From Knufia peltigerae (taxonomy: Eukaryota > Ascomycota > Eurotiomycetes > Chaetothyriales > Trichomeriaceae): a stretch of 64,000 bases of DNA. The notes under the pieces are model-generated. The model was not told the DNA's origin. It made no database searches and worked only from the letters and a program-made list of their open reading frames with translations. The DNA lies in contig JAPDRN010000090.1 of NCBI GenBank assembly GCA_030247855.1, positions 1 to 64,000 on the forward strand. The letters are read 5' to 3'. Of this stretch, positions 58,537 through 64,000 are shown in pieces; position 1 is the stretch's first letter, and every line of letters begins with the position of its first letter. The translations under genes and the position numbers were made by a program.

Positions 58537-61500
58537 TTATTCAAGCACCGCCGGATCATCAGAGATCATTGTCAGGGGTCGAAATAAACCTCTCATGTTG
58601 AGGACTTCTGAAGCAACAGCGTAGTTGTCATCGATGTATGCCACACTTCCAGGTTCTTCACCTCTCCGAGCTCCATCTGTTCGACTCCATTCGCGAGCTT
58701 GTTTGAGTCCCTGGAGAGCCTGCTGTAAGCGGGTGTCTGGAGGTAATTGCCAATCATGGATACGATCAGGTTGCAAAAATGCCCGAGCAAGCCAGTAGAA
58801 ATGAACGCCATCGCGACAGAATCCCACACGCTTAGGAGCCTGGGAGTATCCGTCGTATGCAGGGTATTGGAGGGCCAGATCTTCGTCCCATGACTGTTTC
58901 CACCGAGCTAGAGCCATATTGATAGAATTGTACATATTCATTGCCTGGTCCAGAGAGGAGGTGTTGCTTGACGGAGAGCCCACGGGGCTGACGTATGACC
59001 GCTGTCGTTGCACTTGCCAAATCTCGGAGTGAAGGGCGTGGATAAGAATAAACTTTGAATAGATGTTGGTGGTTCGTGGATGCATGAGTACTGTCGAACT
59101 GTGCAAAGCACTCATTGCATGGTGCATCTCCAACTGCTTCAGTCGGTGGGATCCCGTAACGTTGATTGCTGATTGGGAGACGGGGCCTCGGAGACCAAGC
59201 GCTTGGGCACAAGTTTCAGCATCCTGGGCTTCCCATGCGGCATCATCACAAGGCAATGGAAGTTTGATCTCGGCCGAGGAAAATTGAGGTGGAACATTGA
59301 AGTATATGCACATGGCAGCATCCCACAAGAACACCATGAACATCAACCTGGAGCGCTTCTCTTGCTCTATCCATGAGCGCCAGTCCCAGCGAGAGGGATC
59401 GGCTTCCTCGCCGGGCTGAAGACTGTGAAGATAGCTGTGCCCGACGGGATCGTCAGGACCGGCCAAGGTCAACATGTCAAATGTTCGCACCAGGTACATG
59501 ATTCTTTTGCTTTCAGCTCGAGCCAAAGCGCGCTCATCGGGGCCGCCGTGCCAGACGATAAGGGTTTGCAGGATTGTCAGCGCCTGGAGCTCTTCATATT
59601 CGATTCCCGATGCCGAAAACTGCGATTGTGGTGTGCCCTGCTCCAGATTCTTGAGAATGCTTGATGTCCGTTCGATGCCTTCTTTTACGTGCTGCATCAA
59701 GTCCCGGACCTGATCTTGCGAAATACGATCCGAATATACGGCTCCACTGCATATGATAACAAGGGCGAGGCCGTCGTAAGCGGTTAGAAAATCGAAAGTC
59801 GGTACGTGCAGCCAGGGAAAATGACCTTGGAAATTTGGGAAAAGATCGAGAAAATGTTGGATTGCGTCGACGGTCAGGTATGCTTGCAAATTGAGGTTAT
59901 TTTGCTGCTCTTGGAGCGATTCCTGTATTCCCCCAGGGAAAACAAACGTTAATAAGGCGTTCAATTTGGCTTGCAACAAGTCTTGCCGATATGCATGCAG
60001 GTTCCAGAGAGGGGGTCCAAGCGTACCGTCAGCTCCAAGGCTCGTAGAAGGAATGTAGTAACCATTCGATCCACCTTCATGAGATTCATACTCCTTTTTC
60101 ACGTCACCCTGTGACTGGTCGTAACCACCAAACATGGGGTTCATGTAGCCCTCGTTGCCACCAGGGGGAAACATGTGGTTCCATTCGTCTCCCATGTGAT
60201 GAGCGCCAGGCATAACGTTGCGCTTGTCGTCCCCTCCACCGGGCTGCATGCCATAGTGATTAGGAGCTGCGGAAGTCGATTGATACATCAGCTGATTGCC
60301 TCTAGCATCATGCATCTGCCACGAGTTGTGACCATTGGGGTCCATGGCACCAGGTGCGGCACCAGCCTGCATTGCCTGTCCCTGGCGTTGCATGTCGCCT
60401 TGGCCATTAGCACCCATTCCATATGCCATTCCAGGTGCCGAAGCAGTCGTGGTAGGCGCAGATGTGCTCGGCATGGCAGCAGTGGTGTAAGGAGGGTTAG
60501 CCATGACGCCGCTGGTCGGGGTCGAGGCATTAGCGGGTGAGTTGTTTTGCCCGGCGGCGGCAGCAGCTTTAGCTGCCGCTTGTTGGGACTTCTTGAGATG
60601 GGCGGCAGGGTTGGACAAGTGGCTGGCTCCAGTTGGGTTACCACGGCGGACGGAACACTTTTGAAAGTGTCGCTTCAAGATATCACTTCGACTGAAAGTA
60701 TCGTTGCAAAGAACGCACATGTAGGGTCGATCGCCGGTGTCTGAGAAGTGTTAGCACTTAAGAAAGTAATAAAGCAGGGTTTACATACGTCTGAGCATGT
60801 GACGCTTGAGATGCTTCGCGTGCAGATAGGTCTTGGTGCAGTTGGGGCACGGAAATTTGCCATCGGCATCTTTCTGAGGGACTGCATTTCCCTTTGTCGA
60901 ACCGTTGACGCCGTTTGCCATGACCGGAGGTCGGCCCGGGGCACTGGGCAAAATGCCTCTTCGTCCTTGGGAACCGACAACATGGGTTCTTGTTGGGTCG
61001 CGGCCGACATCAGTAGTCATGCCTGGCATCGACTCTGCACCAGTCCAGGGTTGTCCGCGGTTATCGGGTTGAGGGTAACCTTGTCCGAGAGCATCGATAC
61101 TTGGGCGAGGAGGGGCCGGAGCAAGTGGCTGTGGGTAGCTCTGACGAGGAGGTGGCTGTTGAGGATAGCCCTGGTGTTGCGGCTGTTGTTGCTGAGGAGG
61201 CTGTTGCGGCTGTTGATGAGGAGACGGCAGCATAGAAGTCGGCGGCAAGCCACCCATGGGGCCCTGGGGGTTCATCTGCGAGTATCGATTGTCGGGCGCA
61301 GGGGAGGGCACTGGGGCGTTTGTGGGTGCAGAGGTGTAGCGAGGCAGATCGTTGCGGTACTGTTGCTGCATGTAGTTTTGACCGGCGGGAGGGAGTTGCG
61401 AGTAGTTGATGGGTGGCAGGTGAGTGTTATTCTGGTAGGGAGGCATGCCGTAGGTTGTCGCCATGTTATTGGGATTGTATGTATTCTGCGGTGTTCCAAC

Positions 61501-61542
61501 ACCGGACGATGTTGTCCTTGAAAGTGATTGCCGAGGGTCCAT
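58537..61542 (-). CDS. C2H2 zinc-finger transcription factor with fungal regulatory domain
   Basis: The model is complement(58537..60740, 60789..61542), 985 residues. The 48-bp intron (GTATGT donor, GCTAAC branch, CAG acceptor) falls between the fingers and its removal creates the classic linker RHTGDRPY. Finger 1 is CPNCTKTYLHAKHLKRHMLRH (C-x2-C-x12-H-x3-H, about 229-250). Finger 2 is CVLCNDTFSRSDILKRHFQKC, ending in Cys instead of the last His. Residues 1-225 are Gln/Pro/Asn-rich with a polyglutamine-proline stretch near 110-140, typical of activation regions. The C-terminal half (about 450-850) matches the fungal-specific transcription factor domain. It is a nuclear regulator of unknown targets. 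The ATG is at 61542, preceded by a long pyrimidine/purine-rich leader. Confidence 0.92.
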
Positions 61543-64000
61543 CACCTGAAAGCAAATCTGTCTGTGGCGTCGCAGAACTCAACCGACCATGGGACGACCG
61601 AGATAGGCGACAGCGGAGGAGATGAGAGGAGGTCTGGTAGGACGTGGACAGGAGCGTCGAGATGCGGGTCGATGAAATTCGATGGGGTTTGTCGGTTGGC
61701 TTTCAGTAAAGACAGGACAGATTAAAAAATTTTCCTCCGGCGGCAAAACAGCGACGAAGGATCAAATGTGTTTCTGCAAGGTACAGCAGCGATGCGACCT
61801 GTCAGCAAAGTCTCGAGCGGAATAGAGATGGTATGTTGTATGAGAAGAGGGCGAAAGCGCAGCCACGGATGAGGCTGAAGGTGAAGAAGGCTTTGGGCAA
61901 GATAGCTTGGTAAGAGGGTGGAGGAGGGAGGGGGGTGGATGTGTGGAAGAAAGGAAAGGGTGCGTGTGTGTGTGTGTGATGTTTTCTGCAGCAACGCGTG
62001 AAGGTGAGAGGGACGAGTATAGATGAGGGTCACTGACTGGGTCCTCTACTCCTAGCTTGTCAGACACTCGCAGGTGGTGCTGGGTCTGGCGCGGGAGGTG
62101 GGAAGGTTTCGTCTTGGACAGGTGTATTTTGGGTTGGGGGTATTTTTTGACGGTGGGTGGGCTGGCGGCGTGGATGCTGCTGATGCCGATTGCAGATGCT
62201 GCCGCCCGGAAAACGTTGGTGGATAAAAATTCGACGGAGCGGTGGATGCGTCTGAAGAGAGGAGAAGAAGACAACTACGATGCCTGGTTTTGTCTTTGCT
62301 CGCGGTCGAGGGAGATGATGAGAGAAACAAGAAGGAAAAGGGAGAAAAAGAGAATTTGGATGAGATGCAAAACCTTTTCTGCTCGCCAGAGAGGGAGAGA
62401 GAGAGGAAAGAGATTTGATTCGGGGATTTGGACGACTCAACCGTGTGGCCGCCGCTGGTGATGGATGATTCAGGCAGGAAAGACGAGGAGACGAGAAAAG
62501 AGCGCAGGGAAGAAGGTCAGAGGTCAGATGGTGGTGCGGCGTAGTCCAAGCGTCGGCCCTGCTGTGACGCTGCCCATGTCGCTAAACACCCTGGCCCACC
62601 ATCTGTCGATCGGGAGCTCGCTGGGTGGCGCTGTCTAGGGGGGGGAAGGGCGCAGGCTACGTCGTTGCTACTGCCCATGCCCAGGGAAGCCTCTTGCCCC
62701 CTGTAAAACCCGGAACACACCTACGCAACCACTTGTCCCAAGCTCACCATCCACCGGCAATGCTTCGCGACCCTCCTTTTCCGTTATTGTGTGGATATTG
62801 ATATTCTCGCTGGGTGACTGTGGGCTCGAGACGTTTTGAGATCCTCGAGGCTGACCACGAAGATAGCCTAGAAGTCTGATTATAAAACGGAGCACGACGA
62901 GTGATCACTGCAAAAATGCTTATAGTCATCATCAAGATCCATATCTTTACTATCACGGCTTGCTGCTCATACTAATCCCACTTGTCTCGTACCCGTCATC
63001 CTCTGTACGAATACTAATACACCATCACGCACTCACGCACTCACACAGCGTTTCTCCGGATGACCGGACGACTTGCGGCGATTACTGTCAACCAATACGG
63101 TAAACGCATCGTCATCACACACCCTTCATGCGAACCGGTTCGTTGACAGCGACCGTTTGACTGAAACTTCCATCCAGGGCTGTAATGACGGCAAATCGAG
63201 GTTGGCGGAAAACTCTGCAACGTAACGATGTGCGCACAGTTGTTGGACGGACCCCGGCTGATGGTCGGACCGGGGGGGTTCAGCATCGTCGAAACCCCCC
63301 CAAAGTCAAAAACCTCATCCCTTATGGCCATAATTGGGTAGGCGTAGGTAATATTTATCCGTTCAACTTCTACTGGAAGCCAAGGATTGTGCCGGTGTCA
63401 AACTACTGGATCAAGGAACAGGCCTGGTCACTAATATCGTGCGAATGGCCACACGAGAGTCTCGTCGACCGATCGATCACTCGGATCACATTGGTCGATG
63501 CCTACATACTTTTACGAGCTCGTACTGTGTCTTGCGCGCGCACCGTGGGATTTGTCCTTCGAGAAAGCATGGCGCGCGTCCCAACGAGACAGGGGTTACT
63601 TTGTGATGAGCATGCACAATCACTGACCTGGTGCACACCAAAGTAGACTAGGTGCCGAGGAAAAGCATGGACGAGGCGAGGCCAACGACACCACGGAACA
63701 GGGATCCTGCTCTGAAACCACTGCCAGCCTCGGACCTAATCCTCCGAAGAATTCGTTCAAGAAGAAAGTGCAAGCGACGGTGTCATAAGTTACCGCCGAC
63801 CACGGATGAGTTTGCTCGAACAGGCGGCGCGCGTCTCAGGTGTCTAACAAAACAAACACAACGTGTAAGGGTGGCTGACGGATGAGCAAACACGCCAGCG
63901 ATACGGAGTACGAGTACGGATTACAGTATTCAAATTGATGCCATGACGGATTTCCGCGAAGATTTAGGGCGACAGGCAGGTAACACGCGAGACTCGCAAC
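61543..64000. other. Upstream region of C2H2 gene, no further gene seen
   Basis: The first kilobase above the C2H2 start is strongly strand-biased (purine-rich on the plus strand, hence CT-rich in the sense of the gene), with a GT dinucleotide run near 61963-61978. This looks like a long promoter and 5' leader. Farther out, a plus-strand ATG frame of 153 codons at 63185-63646 has no recognisable domain and is not called. A near-copy of the recurrent intergenic word lies at 63902-63911. Confidence 0.45.

Noticed and set aside
63185..63646. A 153-codon plus-strand ATG frame
   Set aside because: No domain, no neighbours in an operon-like or spliced arrangement, and composition like the surrounding intergenic DNA.
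1..64000. CRISPR arrays, bacterial operons, insertion sequences
   Set aside because: The window is eukaryotic with spliceosomal introns; no direct-repeat/spacer arrays and no transposase or reverse transcriptase domain were found in any frame read.

Overview
The window reads as a chromosomal segment of a filamentous ascomycete (Pezizomycotina). Most genes are broken by short spliceosomal introns (about 45-95 bp, GT..AG, often with a CTGAC/CTAAC branch point). Several proteins are typical of that group: a VIB-1/XprG-type NDT80 factor, Zn2Cys6 and C2H2 factors with fungal-specific regulatory domains, and a Clr5-domain protein. Placement in the Eurotiomycetes, perhaps Chaetothyriales, is only an inference from the gene mix. 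I joined exons by hand and checked each join for reading-frame agreement; first exons are the least certain parts.

Layout. 1-2.9 kb is gene-free and full of simple repeats. 2.9-5.4 kb holds a vib-1-like gene (-). 5.4-10.2 kb is gene-poor with weak or decayed ORFs. 10.2-11.2 kb is eIF3g (-). 11.8-15.7 kb is a divergent pair, a coiled-coil protein (-) and an Hsp70-like ATPase (+). 16.2-17.7 kb is a nitronate monooxygenase (-), divergent from a bifunctional folate enzyme HPPK-DHPS (18.6-20.3 kb, +), followed by a DHA1-type MFS transporter (20.6-22.3 kb, +).

23.4-39.4 kb is the most interesting part, a probable catabolic cluster. It contains a creatinase/ectoine-hydrolase-type M24 enzyme, a decayed EutA-like Asp/Glu-racemase-family gene, a YAT amino-acid permease, a Zn2Cys6 regulator, a copper amine oxidase ending in SRL, an aldehyde dehydrogenase ending in SKL, and an M20 deacylase. 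Together they suggest uptake, ring or amide opening, deacylation, peroxisomal amine oxidation and aldehyde oxidation of a nitrogenous solute. Ectoine or a related N-acyl diamine is my leading but unproven guess. The three enzymes that resemble bacterial ones (M24, EutA-like, M20) are intronless, whereas the fungal-type members of the cluster carry introns.

41.0-43.3 kb is a Clr5-domain/TPR-like protein (-). 43.3-49.9 kb is a long gene-poor stretch with one decayed-looking reading frame. 50.0-52.5 kb is ORC4 (-). 54.0-56.2 kb is a sugar-porter MFS gene (+). 58.5-61.5 kb is a Q/P-rich C2H2 transcription factor (-). The rest is gene-free upstream sequence. An 11-bp word, GTACTCCGTAC, recurs seven times in the intergenic DNA.
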